A stretch of 64,000 nt of DNA from DATBFG01 sp036558645 (GCA_036558645.1 DATBFG010000078.1:26047-90046); one strand, 5' to 3'; shown: positions 53,521 to 63,303, counted from the first letter of the stretch. The notes: a model not told the origin generated them from the sequence alone. Numbers and translations: made by a program.

Positions 53521-54443
53521 TCAACCTCTGCCATCAAATAACTTTTGAGCTGTTGGGCGTAGCCATTGTCGCGCTGTTCCCGAAAACGCAAAATTCCAGA
53601 TTTCACGTCAGGCAACGTTCGTCGCGTGGCCTCACGAAACTTGGTTGTATTCAGCGACACGTCGCGGGGACGACGAGCCCGCAACTTGGCGTCGGCCAAA
53701 CAGGCCGGCGTAATGCGCGACGGATGAAAGCCAAATGCCTGAGCCACGCGCCGTGCGAACTCGAACTTGCTGATCCGCTCAGCGCCAACCACGTGGTAAA
53801 CACCCGCCAGGCTCCGTTCCAGGATAGCTAGCACGCTCTGAGCAAGGTCTGTTGCCAGAATCGGGGTAAAGTAGACGTCCGTAAAGCCGGGAACCTGTGC
53901 ACCTTCCATCAGTCGTTGAAGGATCCATTCTCCCAAACTCAATTTTTCTTGCGCATTCCAGCCATAGATCGTCACGCGAGCGATTGCTGCCTGCGCATTT
54001 CGCTGTAGGACCATCTGCTCACCATGCCATTTTGAGCGAGCATACGCGCTTAGAGGAGCAGGTTGATCTTGCTCGCAATAATTCCCTTTGTTGCCATCAA
54101 ACACTGCGTCTGTGGACACATAGACAAATCTTGCCCCGAGTTCTGCCGCCATGGACGCCAGTTCGCCGCTGACCGTGGCGTTCAGTTCGTATGCTTCGTT
54201 TGGGTGATCCTCACACCAGTCAACATCGGTCGCGGCTGCGCAATGAATGATGGCAGTAGGACGGATCTTTTCCAGTAATCCTCGAGTGGATGGTCTATTG
54301 GTGAGATCTTCGCAAAACGTCTCGACACCAGGCATTCGGACAAGGTGTCGATGACAGATGCCGATGGCTTCCAGTCCTCGATCCCGAGCGCTCCAAAGGA
54401 GGCTTGCTCCCAACAGTCCGCTCGCGCCCGTCACCAGCATCAT
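53517..54443 (-). CDS. RmlD-like sugar-nucleotide reductase/epimerase
   Basis: The 308-residue short-chain dehydrogenase starts MLVTGASGLLGASLLWSA, has YVSTDAVFDGNKG and YARSKWHGEQ (Tyr-Lys pair) and resembles dTDP-4-dehydrorhamnose reductases. It overlaps the neuB-like start by 4 bases. In this setting it may reduce or isomerise a 4-keto sugar made by the neighbouring 4,6-dehydratase. No partner rmlABC is in the window. Confidence 0.9.
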   Translation of the reverse strand: MMLVTGASGLLGASLLWSARDRGLEAIGICHRHLVRMPGVETFCEDLTNRPSTRGLLEKIRPTAIIHCAAATDVDWCEDHPNEAYELNATVSGELASMAAELGARFVYVSTDAVFDGNKGNYCEQDQPAPLSAYARSKWHGEQMVLQRNAQAAIARVTIYGWNAQEKLSLGEWILQRLMEGAQVPGFTDVYFTPILATDLAQSVLAILERSLAGVYHVVGAERISKFEFARRVAQAFGFHPSRITPACLADAKLRARRPRDVSLNTTKFREATRRTLPDVKSGILRFREQRDNGYAQQLKSYLMAEVE

Positions 54444-54446
54444 TTT

Positions 54447-55178
54447 TCAGCCCTCGTGCAGAGCCTTCATCCGGATATGACTGTTTAGCTCCGTTAGTTC
54501 CGGTTCACGTTCCAGCAATTCCAGCAGATCACGCCAATAAATCTGGTCGAACTCCCCCATCCGCTCATAAACGGTGCGAAGAAAGGCCAAGTCTTCCGCC
54601 GTGTCGAGCGTCCAGCGATATTCGCTGCAGTCACTCTCGTTGACAATCTGCTCGATGACGAAAAGTTCGGGGTTTTCGTAGATGTAAGGCGTAACGTGGA
54701 CGCGCTGATAGTCACGCTTTGCTTCTCGCCATGCGCGACACAGTGCCTCTGAGGTTACGATCTCCGTATCCAGACCGCGCGGATAGCTTCTTGTCAGAGT
54801 GTTGCTCACGTAGTCAGGCTTCCGATCTAGAAAGACCTGAATAATTTTTTCACTAACTTCCGGCTCAATTAACGGGCAATCGGAAGTGATACGGACGATA
54901 GCGTCTGCCCTCGCTACCTGCGCCGCCTGATAGTAACGATCTAGCACATTCAGTTCTTCACCCCGAAAACAGTCGACGTCCAGCCGCTGGCATTCATTCG
55001 CGATGATGTCGTCGCGGCGATCTTTGGTTGTGGCGATGACTACATGGTCAATGAGTCCAATCCTGCGAACGCGCTGAACAACGCGCGCAAGGACCGTATC
55101 GCCTCCAAGATCGCGCATGACTTTGCCGGGCAGTCGAGTGCTGCCCATACGCGCCTGGATGATGACGACAATCTTCAT
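54447..55178 (-). CDS. spsF: SpsF-like cytidylyltransferase family protein
   Basis: The enzyme of about 243 residues begins MKIVVIIQARMGSTRLPGKV, the nucleotide-binding start of SpsF-type nucleotidyltransferases, with ADAIVRITSDCPLIEPEV further on. The frame opens at 55190, but ATG 55178 is the usual family start. SpsF-type enzymes activate sugars in spore-coat and flagellar glycan synthesis. It is probably the CMP transferase of the pathway here, in place of a PseF- or NeuA-type enzyme. Confidence 0.85.
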   Translation of the reverse strand: MKIVVIIQARMGSTRLPGKVMRDLGGDTVLARVVQRVRRIGLIDHVVIATTKDRRDDIIANECQRLDVDCFRGEELNVLDRYYQAAQVARADAIVRITSDCPLIEPEVSEKIIQVFLDRKPDYVSNTLTRSYPRGLDTEIVTSEALCRAWREAKRDYQRVHVTPYIYENPELFVIEQIVNESDCSEYRWTLDTAEDLAFLRTVYERMGEFDQIYWRDLLELLEREPELTELNSHIRMKALHEG

Positions 55179-55182
55179 CGGA

Positions 55183-56199
55183 TCATGCACTCGCGCGCTG
55201 CTTCAGCGACGCATTTTCTTTTTCGGTGGAGTCACCAATCAGTTCGTGCAATTCCTCCGCGCTGAGCCAGTGTGGATTGGTTTCACTTGCATATCGGAAT
55301 CCTTCCGGTAGCGGTAACGCGTCGGCCCAATTTTCGCGACGCCACCAGCCATGAGTCGGCTGGATGACAAACATGTCAGGAAGTTCCAAGGCATTGCGGG
55401 CCTCATCCTCAGAAACCAGCACCTCGTGTAGCTTCTCGCCCGGCCTGATACCAATATTTTCGATCTCGCAGCCCGGCGCGACTGCCTCGGCCATTTCCAC
55501 CAGCTTCATGCTGGGAATTTTAGGGACAAAGATTTCCCCGCCATGCATTTGTTCGATGCAATTCACTACGAATCGGACCCCCTGTTCGAGCGTCAGCCAA
55601 AATCGGGTCATCCGTGTGTCGGTGATGGTGATCTTTCCGCGCTTGGCTTGCTCTAGAAAAACTGGGATCACGCTGCCGCGGCTTGCCAGCACGTTGCCAT
55701 AACGCGCGCAACTGAAGCGGGTATTCTGTGCGCCCGCATAGGCATTGGCCTGCACGAACATTTTCTCCGCGCATAACTTGGTGGCGCCGTAAAGATTGAT
55801 GGGATTCACCGCCTTGTCGGTGCTCAGAGCCAGAATGCGTTGCACGCCCTGGTTGATGGCAGCATCGATGACGTTCTTCCCCCCCATGATATTGGTCTGA
55901 ATTGCTTCAAATGGATTGTATTCGCACGCCGGAACCTGTTTCAGAGCGGCGGCATGGACCACTACCGTAACACCCGAGAGGGCACGCTCCAGGCGCTGTT
56001 CATCGCGCACATCGCCGATGAAATAGCGCAGGCTGGGATGATCCATCCCATTTGCTCGCATGTCATGTTGCTTGAGTTCATCGCGGCTGAAGACGATGAG
56101 CTTGTGCGGATGGTAGTCACGCAACATGACTTCGACGAATTTCTTCCCGAAGGAACCTGTTCCACCCGTAACCAGAACAACTTGCTCAGACCAATTCAT
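55183..56199 (-). CDS. pseB: UDP-GlcNAc 4,6-dehydratase (PseB-like)
   Basis: The 338-residue short-chain dehydrogenase removes water from UDP-GlcNAc to make a 4-keto-6-deoxy sugar, with 5-epimerisation in the PseB type. Motifs are VTGGTGSFGKKF, VVHAAALKQVPACEYNPFEA and LSTDKAVNPINLYGATK, where Asp-Lys and Tyr are catalytic. The frame opens at 56259, but ATG 56199 matches family starts. It is the first gene of the 16-gene operon and begins nonulosonic acid synthesis. PseC, PseH and PseG are missing from the window. Confidence 0.94.
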   Translation of the reverse strand: MNWSEQVVLVTGGTGSFGKKFVEVMLRDYHPHKLIVFSRDELKQHDMRANGMDHPSLRYFIGDVRDEQRLERALSGVTVVVHAAALKQVPACEYNPFEAIQTNIMGGKNVIDAAINQGVQRILALSTDKAVNPINLYGATKLCAEKMFVQANAYAGAQNTRFSCARYGNVLASRGSVIPVFLEQAKRGKITITDTRMTRFWLTLEQGVRFVVNCIEQMHGGEIFVPKIPSMKLVEMAEAVAPGCEIENIGIRPGEKLHEVLVSEDEARNALELPDMFVIQPTHGWWRRENWADALPLPEGFRYASETNPHWLSAEELHELIGDSTEKENASLKQRASA

Positions 56200-56435
56200 C
56201 GACACCCCTTGTGTGACTGCGACCTGCCCGCAGTATAGCCAAGATTTCTCGCATTGCATCGAGGGTTTACGAGGAAGATGCGCCCCGGAATCAACGAAAT
56301 CAAGGTCGAATCTCGAATGTTATGATGTGCCCACAGCAGGAGTTTGAAGATCTCGACGGCGCCACGCATTAAAGATGTTGGGCGTTTGTTGGATGTGTGT
56401 TTCTGTACAGATGTGTCTTTAGGCGAGGAGCAATC
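56200..56435. promoter_or_regulatory. Divergent control region between the two exopolysaccharide units
   Basis: The 236 bases separate the pseB-like operon and the Wzc operon. On the minus strand TATACT (56232-56237) has a 16-base spacer to ATGCAA, a weak -35. On the plus strand TG-T-TATGAT (56318-56326) is an extended -10. Both are candidates only. The plus-strand leader to the Wzc start is about 110 bases. Confidence 0.35.
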
Positions 56436-58778
56436 ATGGATTCGGGCCCTTTGCTGCCGGCGAATGGTCAAATCTTACGCGAGGTTCAAACCGCGTATCC
56501 CATTGAACTGAGCCGTCCGATCGGACCGTACGCATATCCCGCCCTGCCTGCACATGAGTCCGGACTACGAGAATACTTACGTGTTCTTGTAAAGCGTAAG
56601 TGGCTCATCCTCTCCTGCATCGCCGTTATCTTTGCTCTCGTCGCGGTCGCCACTCTGCGCAGCACTCCTATCTACGACGCCTCGGGCAGCATTGCAATCA
56701 ACAAGAACGAACCGAGCATACTTAATTTCAAAGACTACCCTACCGCCGCAGACTTCGACGATCCTGCCGATCTGGACACAGAAGTCAGCGTTCTTAAGAG
56801 CGATCAGTTAGCCTGGCAGGTCATCAAGCAACTCAACTTAGGGCGACGGCCCGAATTCGGCGGCAACAGTGAAGCCGGCGCTGGCGCGCTGGGACTAACC
56901 ACCGATCTTGATCCAGACTCTGTACATCGCTCCGCGCAGCTCGATGCTGTCAAAGGAAACCTGCAGGTTGTCTTGCGCCCGAATACGCGAATTATTGACA
57001 TTCACTACCGTAGCCCTGACAAGAACTTGGCGGCCCAGGTAGTCAACACTCTAATCGCTACTTATCGCGAGCAGAATTTCCGCAGCCGGTTTGAATCCAC
57101 TACCCAGACCTCTGAGTGGCTGGCGAAGCAGCTGACGGAGATGAAGGTCAAGGTAGAGGAATCCCAGAGCAAGCTGGTCGCCTATCAGAAGGACCACCAG
57201 ATCTTCGGTATTGATGAAAAGCAGAACATCATCACATCGAAACTCGACGAGCTAAACAAAGAACTCACCTCTGCTGAGTCGGATCGCATGGAGCGTGAGT
57301 CAGTATACCGACTCGTACAGGCCGGCGATCCGGATACGGCGGTGACCGCGGCTACCAGCGCGGAAGCTGGCGCTAGCATCTCGCCTTCGACGTCCAACCT
57401 ACTCGAGAAACTGCGCGAACAGCAGGCTGATTTAAAGATTCAAATTGCACAATTGAGCACGCAATTCGGACCCTCCTATCCGAAGCTGGCACAACTCAAT
57501 AGCCAACTCAAGGAAACCGAATCTCAGATCCAGATCGAGCTGAAGAAAGTCGCTACCCGCATTCGCGGAGACTATACAGCAGCACTTCAACGCGAGAAGA
57601 TGCTGCGAAGCGCGCTCGATAATCAGAAGCAGGAAGCGAACCAGCTAAACCAGAGCGCCATTGAATACAACGAACTCAAGCGCCAAGCTGAGACCGACCG
57701 TACTCTCTACGAAGGATTGCTGCAGAAGCTGGGCGAGGCCCAGGTGGCCAGTGGACTGAAATCGAATAACTTTCGTGTCGTGGACTTGGCAAGAGTGCCC
57801 TCCATTCCTACGGAGCCGAACATTCCTCGCAATCTGGCATTTGCCCTGGCTCTGGGTTTTTCCTCGGGCGTCGGACTTGCTTTCTTGCTGGAGGGAATGG
57901 ATAACACCGTTCGTACTCCGGAACAGGCACAGGGAATCTCAACGCTTCCATCGTTAGGAATGATTCCGTTCGGATCGAAAAACGGGCTCGAAAGTGAAGG
58001 CCGTCAACGTCTGTCAGTAGCGGCGTCGAAAGAGGCGGTGGAATTAGTCACCCAATCTCGTCCTCAGTCGCAAATGGCAGAAGCGTACCGGGCGCTACGT
58101 ACATCGTTGCTCCTAACCTCATCAGGTGGACCGCCAAAAGTTATCCTCGTTACGAGCGCTCTACCCCAGGAAGGTAAGAGCACAACCTGTATCAACACTG
58201 CAATTGTACTGGCGCAAAAAGGCGCTCGGGTCCTCCTGATCGACGCAGATTTGCGGCGCCCGAGTATTCACAAGAGTCTTGGCCTTGGTCCTCGAGTCGG
58301 ATTGAGCAATGTACTCACCGGAAGCACCTCTTTGCAGCAAGCGATCATCCGATCGCCGCTCCTGCCAAGCCTATTCATTCTGCCGGCCGGAACTCCGCCA
58401 CCGAACCCTGCGGAATTGCTCGCTTCATCAAACATGGGCGAGGTGCTTACCGAATTGCTTGAGCAGTACGATCACATTGTCATCGACACGCCGCCCACGC
58501 TATCGGTTACTGATGCTGTCGTGATGTCTACGCGCGCCGATGCCGTGGTTCTCGTCATTCGCTCCGGACACACAACCAAGCAGGCTCTGCGAAGGTCGCG
58601 GGACTTACTTACGCAAGTCAAGGCGCATGTCTGTGGCGTGTTGCTGAATGCTGTCGACCTGAGTTCTCCCGATTACTACTACTATTACGAATATCAAGGT
58701 AAGTACGGTAGGAGGTATTACCAGGAGGATGAAAGCGAACACGATTCCCTTCCTCAGGCTTCTTCAACCGGAGACTGA
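56436..58778 (+). CDS. wzc: Wzc/GumC-type tyrosine kinase for polysaccharide chain-length control
   Basis: The 780-residue inner-membrane protein has Wzz-type helices near residues 60-78 and again near 470-490, with a coiled-coil periplasmic domain between. A bacterial tyrosine kinase domain follows: Walker A ALPQEGKSTT, A-prime LLIDADLRRPS and Walker B HIVIDTPP. The C-terminus is a tyrosine cluster (YYYYYEY, then YGRRYYQED) that is autophosphorylated in this family. I chose ATG 56436 over the ORF start at 56397 because AGGAG lies 7 bases upstream. It is the partner of the Wza-like channel. Confidence 0.95.
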   Translation: MDSGPLLPANGQILREVQTAYPIELSRPIGPYAYPALPAHESGLREYLRVLVKRKWLILSCIAVIFALVAVATLRSTPIYDASGSIAINKNEPSILNFKDYPTAADFDDPADLDTEVSVLKSDQLAWQVIKQLNLGRRPEFGGNSEAGAGALGLTTDLDPDSVHRSAQLDAVKGNLQVVLRPNTRIIDIHYRSPDKNLAAQVVNTLIATYREQNFRSRFESTTQTSEWLAKQLTEMKVKVEESQSKLVAYQKDHQIFGIDEKQNIITSKLDELNKELTSAESDRMERESVYRLVQAGDPDTAVTAATSAEAGASISPSTSNLLEKLREQQADLKIQIAQLSTQFGPSYPKLAQLNSQLKETESQIQIELKKVATRIRGDYTAALQREKMLRSALDNQKQEANQLNQSAIEYNELKRQAETDRTLYEGLLQKLGEAQVASGLKSNNFRVVDLARVPSIPTEPNIPRNLAFALALGFSSGVGLAFLLEGMDNTVRTPEQAQGISTLPSLGMIPFGSKNGLESEGRQRLSVAASKEAVELVTQSRPQSQMAEAYRALRTSLLLTSSGGPPKVILVTSALPQEGKSTTCINTAIVLAQKGARVLLIDADLRRPSIHKSLGLGPRVGLSNVLTGSTSLQQAIIRSPLLPSLFILPAGTPPPNPAELLASSNMGEVLTELLEQYDHIVIDTPPTLSVTDAVVMSTRADAVVLVIRSGHTTKQALRRSRDLLTQVKAHVCGVLLNAVDLSSPDYYYYYEYQGKYGRRYYQEDESEHDSLPQASSTGD

Positions 58779-58802
58779 CGCTTTTACCCAAGAAGTTGCG
58801 TA

Positions 58803-60056
58803 ATGCAGATTCCGCTCCACACGCCGGCGAGAAAGTATCTGTTCCTGATAGCGTGCGGGCTGGTGGTCGCGCTGTACATCACATTATCCGCGGCGAGTTT
58901 TCTCTCCCAGTCGTTCTCCAGGAAAACAGACTCGCAAAGCCTGGCTTGGGCCGTGCGTCTTTCCCCGGGAAATGCGGAAGCACAATCCCTGATGGGGAAC
59001 TATTACCTTCTCAGCGAACACTCGCCGGACCGGGCGCTTGAGTACTTCCGCACAGCAACTGCGTTGAATCCCTATAAATCGCGCTATTGGCTCGAACTCG
59101 CCCATGCACGCCAGGCATTGGACAAGCCGGACGAACAGGCGACAGCAATCGAACATGCTTTAGCGATGGCACCCCGAACTCCATCCGTCGCATGGGAAGC
59201 CGGCAACCTCTATACGATCGCGGGCGACCGGCCCAGGGCTCTCGCCCAATTTCGGGAGGTGTTACAGGGCGCACCCACCATGGCCGCCAGAACCATCCCC
59301 ATGGCATGGCGCGTCTCACCAAATGTTGACACTTTCCTGAATGACCTATTGCCACCGAATCCCGAAGTCTACTATGCACTGCTTGATTTCCTCATGGCCA
59401 GGAAGGAAACGGCTTCGGTCGGAAGAGCGTGGGACCAACTCGCCGAACTGCGACAGCCCCTTAGGAAAGAACGAATATTTGAGCTGATCCGATTCCTCCT
59501 ACGCCAGCAGGACGTCGAAAAAGCCAGGATGGCGTGGAAGCAAGCCGCCGCTCTGTGTGATTTGCAACCCTACCAACCGACTTCCGACAACCTAATCGTT
59601 AACGGAGATTTCGATCACGCCGTGCTTAATGCCGGCTTCGACTGGACCTTTACCAGGTCAAAGGATGTCACCCTCGCCATCGACCCGGTACAGACACATT
59701 CTTCACATCGATCGCTATTGATCACATTCGATGCACTCAAACTCTACGAAGCAGGCATTCATCAATTGATTCCGGTAACACCTGAAACCACATATGACTT
59801 TTCCGCCTTCTTCAAGACTGAAGCTCTGGAAGGCGCGGGCGGCCCTCGGTTCGCCCTCATGGACGCTTACGACAGCTCACTTGCTTTTGCAAGCGGCGAT
59901 CTAAGCTCAAGTGATTCGTGGAAGGAAGTGAGGGGAAGTTTCACTACCGGCCCTAGTACGAAACTGCTGGCACTTATGGTGCAGCGCGTGCCGCGTGAAA
60001 GCGCTATTCGAGGCAAGTTGTGGATCACTGGACTGCGATTGAGACAAAAGGACTGA
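58803..60056 (+). CDS. TPR protein with a C-terminal carbohydrate-binding-like domain
   Basis: The 417-residue protein has one membrane helix near 12-34, then three or more tetratricopeptide repeats (AEAQSLMGNYYLLSEHSPDR, SRYWLELAHARQALDKPDEQ). A strand-rich domain of about 150 residues follows from NLIVNGDFDHAV, resembling CBM-like jelly rolls. It lies between wzc and a ligase-like gene, 24 bases after the Wzc stop. It probably assists chain assembly or ligation. The binding partner is unknown. Confidence 0.85.
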   Translation: MQIPLHTPARKYLFLIACGLVVALYITLSAASFLSQSFSRKTDSQSLAWAVRLSPGNAEAQSLMGNYYLLSEHSPDRALEYFRTATALNPYKSRYWLELAHARQALDKPDEQATAIEHALAMAPRTPSVAWEAGNLYTIAGDRPRALAQFREVLQGAPTMAARTIPMAWRVSPNVDTFLNDLLPPNPEVYYALLDFLMARKETASVGRAWDQLAELRQPLRKERIFELIRFLLRQQDVEKARMAWKQAAALCDLQPYQPTSDNLIVNGDFDHAVLNAGFDWTFTRSKDVTLAIDPVQTHSSHRSLLITFDALKLYEAGIHQLIPVTPETTYDFSAFFKTEALEGAGGPRFALMDAYDSSLAFASGDLSSSDSWKEVRGSFTTGPSTKLLALMVQRVPRESAIRGKLWITGLRLRQKD

Positions 60057-60057
60057 T

Positions 60058-61404
60058 ATGGCACAGGCGACGACTCCATTAATCTTCGCCGAAAACCTAC
60101 GCCGTACTTCTTCATTAGAGAACGCGGTCCTCTACTCCACATTTGGCTTATTACTCTTCGGTCCGCTCGCATTCGGGAGCACAGAACCCTGGTCGATACT
60201 CGTCCTTGAAGTATGCGCCGCGCTCCTACTGGCGGTCTGGTGCTTCGCCCAGTTCCGCCATGGGACACTAGAGATAGTCGGCAACCCGCTATTTGCGCCG
60301 ATGGCGGCTTTTGGAATCGTGATCGTTCTGCAGTTGGTCAGCGGGCAAAGCTCCTATCGCTACGACACTCTTTCCAGTTTTCACCTCTATGCCGCCTTCG
60401 CCGTGCTGTGTTTCTTGATCGTGCAACTTCTGCGGCGCAGCTCCCAGATCGAGGCTCTGGCGCGAACGATTTCAACCTATGGCTTCGCAGTCGCTGTGTT
60501 TGGGATCGTCCAAGGGATATCGTCAAACGGAAAACTCTATTGGCTGCGTGAACCCCGCTTCGGTGGTTGGATTTATGGACCTTATGTAAACCACAACCAT
60601 TACGCAGGATTGATGGAGCTGCTCGTTCCAATTCCGTTGGTTGTAAGCCTGAATGAACACGCGCACAGGCAGACCCGAAAGATGGCGCTCGTCGCAGCTT
60701 CGGTCATGGCCACCTCGGTCTTTCTTTCAGGGTCTCGTGGTGGGATGGCAGCCTTCGCGGTTCAGGCAATTCTTCTTGGCGGATTAGTCTTGCGCAAGAA
60801 CCGCGCCAAGATTCGTCGCTCCGCCCTGACCATCGGGATCTTCGCTGTTCTCTCGCTGGGAATGGTTGCGTGGCTGGGCGGGAGTGATGCGTTCGAGAGA
60901 TTAACCAGCATCAATCAGGAAGCGCGCGCTGAGCTTTCCGGTGGTACGCGCCTGCAGATCGATCGTGATGCCATCAGGATGTTTTCCAGCCGTCCATTGC
61001 TGGGATGGGGACTAGGCACGTTTGCCGATGCCTATCCGCAGTTTCGGAGCTTCTATACCGACTTCAGCGTGAACGCGGCTCACAATGACTTCCTGCAATT
61101 TCTGGCGGAGACAGGCATCCTTGGATTTGCGGCAATGCTTTGGTTTGTTTTCGCGATGTTTCGTGCGGCTTGTGCCAAGCTTGGCAGATGGTCAATGAAC
61201 ACCAATGGGGGAGTTGCGTTGGCCGCGATGCTGGGCTGTACCGGGATCCTTGTACACAGCGCGCTGGACTTCAATCTGCAAATTCCAGCCAATGCGGCGC
61301 TGTTCTACGCACTCGCAGTCGTAGCAGCGATACCGCCGCGCTTTGGTATACATCGGCATCGCCATGAGCATCGTGCGGAAGAAACTGCTCGGCTGTCAGC
61401 GTAG
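60058..61404 (+). CDS. O-antigen ligase/polymerase family membrane protein 2
   Basis: The 448-residue protein has about ten hydrophobic helices and the Wzy_C-type loop with RLQIDRDAIRMFSSRPLLGWGLGTFAD and NAAHNDFLQFLAETG. It starts two bases after the TPR protein, so the pair is probably co-translated. It is the second such enzyme in the window. A role as ligase or polymerase for a second polymer is inferred. Its 3 prime end overlaps the convergent protease gene by 9 bases. Confidence 0.9.
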   Translation: MAQATTPLIFAENLRRTSSLENAVLYSTFGLLLFGPLAFGSTEPWSILVLEVCAALLLAVWCFAQFRHGTLEIVGNPLFAPMAAFGIVIVLQLVSGQSSYRYDTLSSFHLYAAFAVLCFLIVQLLRRSSQIEALARTISTYGFAVAVFGIVQGISSNGKLYWLREPRFGGWIYGPYVNHNHYAGLMELLVPIPLVVSLNEHAHRQTRKMALVAASVMATSVFLSGSRGGMAAFAVQAILLGGLVLRKNRAKIRRSALTIGIFAVLSLGMVAWLGGSDAFERLTSINQEARAELSGGTRLQIDRDAIRMFSSRPLLGWGLGTFADAYPQFRSFYTDFSVNAAHNDFLQFLAETGILGFAAMLWFVFAMFRAACAKLGRWSMNTNGGVALAAMLGCTGILVHSALDFNLQIPANAALFYALAVVAAIPPRFGIHRHRHEHRAEETARLSA

Positions 61405-63162
61405 GGTGACCGGCAGAGATGTCCGAGACCCCGCAATATAGCTCGCAGGACAAGATCCCGCCAGAGCCTTGAATCTCTTCGAGGTCCTGATCTTGGTCGG
61501 GATTCCATCGATCTGTTTGGGGATGATGCCGTGAGGTTTGTCGCGCTCCAAGATCACGACTATCGCTGCCTTGCCTGACTGATCTGACATACCTACTCCC
61601 ACACCGATTACACCCTGAGTCTTCATCAGGGACTCGACGTGAGTACGCTTCGTGATTGTGGCCCGTTCGATTTCCTCGTCCGACAGTCGCATAACGCTCT
61701 GTGCGTTCGATGCCTGCGCCATCGCATTCGAAGCGCCGGTCCCTGCGCACGCTTCAACTTTGTGCGTGGCTCCCCCTACAAACGTCGGCGCATTTCCCTT
61801 CGAGTCCTTCAACGCTCCGAGTACATCTGCGATCGGATTCGCGACAGTATCTGAGTCACTTCCGGCATATAACAGACCCACCGGTTGTGCCGTAGATGAA
61901 TCAACGATCAGAGAACCGGAATCACCTGGTGCACTAAATGTCGTGCTCAGTATGTCGATCTGGTTGTCGTAGTTCACTGTGAACGTGGAATTTGAGCCAC
62001 AAGAATTTTCATAGTCGACTGCCACGGCGACATTCACTGCAGAAATCTGACTGCAGGTAAGGCCTGTCGTTCGTCCGCTTTTTGCAACATTCATCCCAGG
62101 TGTGGGTACGCCTGTCGTATTTGCAGGAGCAGCCGGTTGTGCCAGCCCGCAGCTCACTGTTCCTAGTTGGAGAATCGCTCCGGTAGGATCGATCTGTCCA
62201 CTTACAACCTGTGCAATTGCTGCATCTGCCACAGAAGTCCCGTTTTTGTTCAGGGGTACTGCCTGAGTGAAGTTAGCAACAATCGAATTCGCATCGGTGC
62301 CGCAGCGCGTATCGACCATACCAGGCTGGCTAATGTGCTCGCCCGGTTTTGCATTTCCGCTGCGAGCCAGCACGTGATTATTGCTGAGGACATAGTTCAC
62401 CCCAGCACGGCTCACGAGCGCACCGAGCGTCCCCGAGCAGCAAAAGCCATTACTGCTGTCATTGACGTTGCCGCCTGACGTACCTAACTGGACCGGCGGG
62501 GTAAGAAAGGTTTCATTCACGCCAGGGCCGCCCGCATCGAGTGTCATGGATGCCGTCCCAACTTGAGTTGGATCACCCGCGGACTGCGCAGAAATTGTGA
62601 AGACTGGGTTCTGTGGGATTGCTCCCGGAGCCGTATATACTCCGTTTCCGTCGATTGTTCCAAAAATTGAGTCGCCAGACGGAATGCCATTCACTAGCCA
62701 GTTGTATCCCGTATTCGAGCCACTAGCAGTAAACGGCATCGTGGACGAGCAGGTAAGGTCGCTTATGTGTAGATTCGCCGAGAATGGCGTAATCCCCAGT
62801 GCGATCGTAACCGATGCCGAACCGGATTTCTTTGTGTTGGATGTTAGCACTGCCGTTACTGTAACGGTCGCCGGACTTGGGATAGTGGTGGGAGCGGTGT
62901 AATTCCCAACGGTGTCGATCACCCCAATCGTCGCGTCTCCACCCTGCTTGCCGTTCACTTGCCAGGTCACTGCGGTGTTATTCGTTCCGGTCACGGAGGC
63001 AAAAAACGGTTGTATGCCGCCCGCTACGACGGATGCAATAGCCGGAGAAACGGAAACCTGAATGGTTGTATTCTGTGGCGGAACGGAATCCGACCCTCCT
63101 CCACATCCCACCATGAAAGACAAGGAGAGCAGAAATGCCAAAGACAGTGAACGGCTGAACAT
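61396..63162 (-). CDS. Trypsin-like serine protease lipoprotein with Ig-like domains
   Basis: The protein of about 588 residues has a lipoprotein signal with lipidation at C20 (FMVGCGGG). Two Ig-like (BIG2-type) domains follow (VTWQVNGKQGG, YNWLVNGIPSGD). A chymotrypsin-fold domain supplies SNNHVLA (His), DAAIAQV (Asp) and APGDSGSLI (Ser). A C-terminal GVGVG segment, as in NAL1-like proteases, follows (GVIGVGVGMSDQSGKAAIVV). I chose ATG 63162; the frame is open to 63180. It probably acts at the cell surface on an unknown target. Confidence 0.85.
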   Translation of the reverse strand: MFSRSLSLAFLLSLSFMVGCGGGSDSVPPQNTTIQVSVSPAIASVVAGGIQPFFASVTGTNNTAVTWQVNGKQGGDATIGVIDTVGNYTAPTTIPSPATVTVTAVLTSNTKKSGSASVTIALGITPFSANLHISDLTCSSTMPFTASGSNTGYNWLVNGIPSGDSIFGTIDGNGVYTAPGAIPQNPVFTISAQSAGDPTQVGTASMTLDAGGPGVNETFLTPPVQLGTSGGNVNDSSNGFCCSGTLGALVSRAGVNYVLSNNHVLARSGNAKPGEHISQPGMVDTRCGTDANSIVANFTQAVPLNKNGTSVADAAIAQVVSGQIDPTGAILQLGTVSCGLAQPAAPANTTGVPTPGMNVAKSGRTTGLTCSQISAVNVAVAVDYENSCGSNSTFTVNYDNQIDILSTTFSAPGDSGSLIVDSSTAQPVGLLYAGSDSDTVANPIADVLGALKDSKGNAPTFVGGATHKVEACAGTGASNAMAQASNAQSVMRLSDEEIERATITKRTHVESLMKTQGVIGVGVGMSDQSGKAAIVVILERDKPHGIIPKQIDGIPTKIRTSKRFKALAGSCPASYIAGSRTSLPVTLR

Positions 63163-63303
63163 GGAACCTCCCCGTTCCACAAACTTACAAAATTCTACCA
63201 GCAGGACTTGCGCGACCGGGGAGAAGAAAGAAGATCAAAATCGACGGCTTCCTATTCCGGAAGCACAGGAGCGAACTTCCACAAGAATACTCCGCTTCCT
63301 GGA

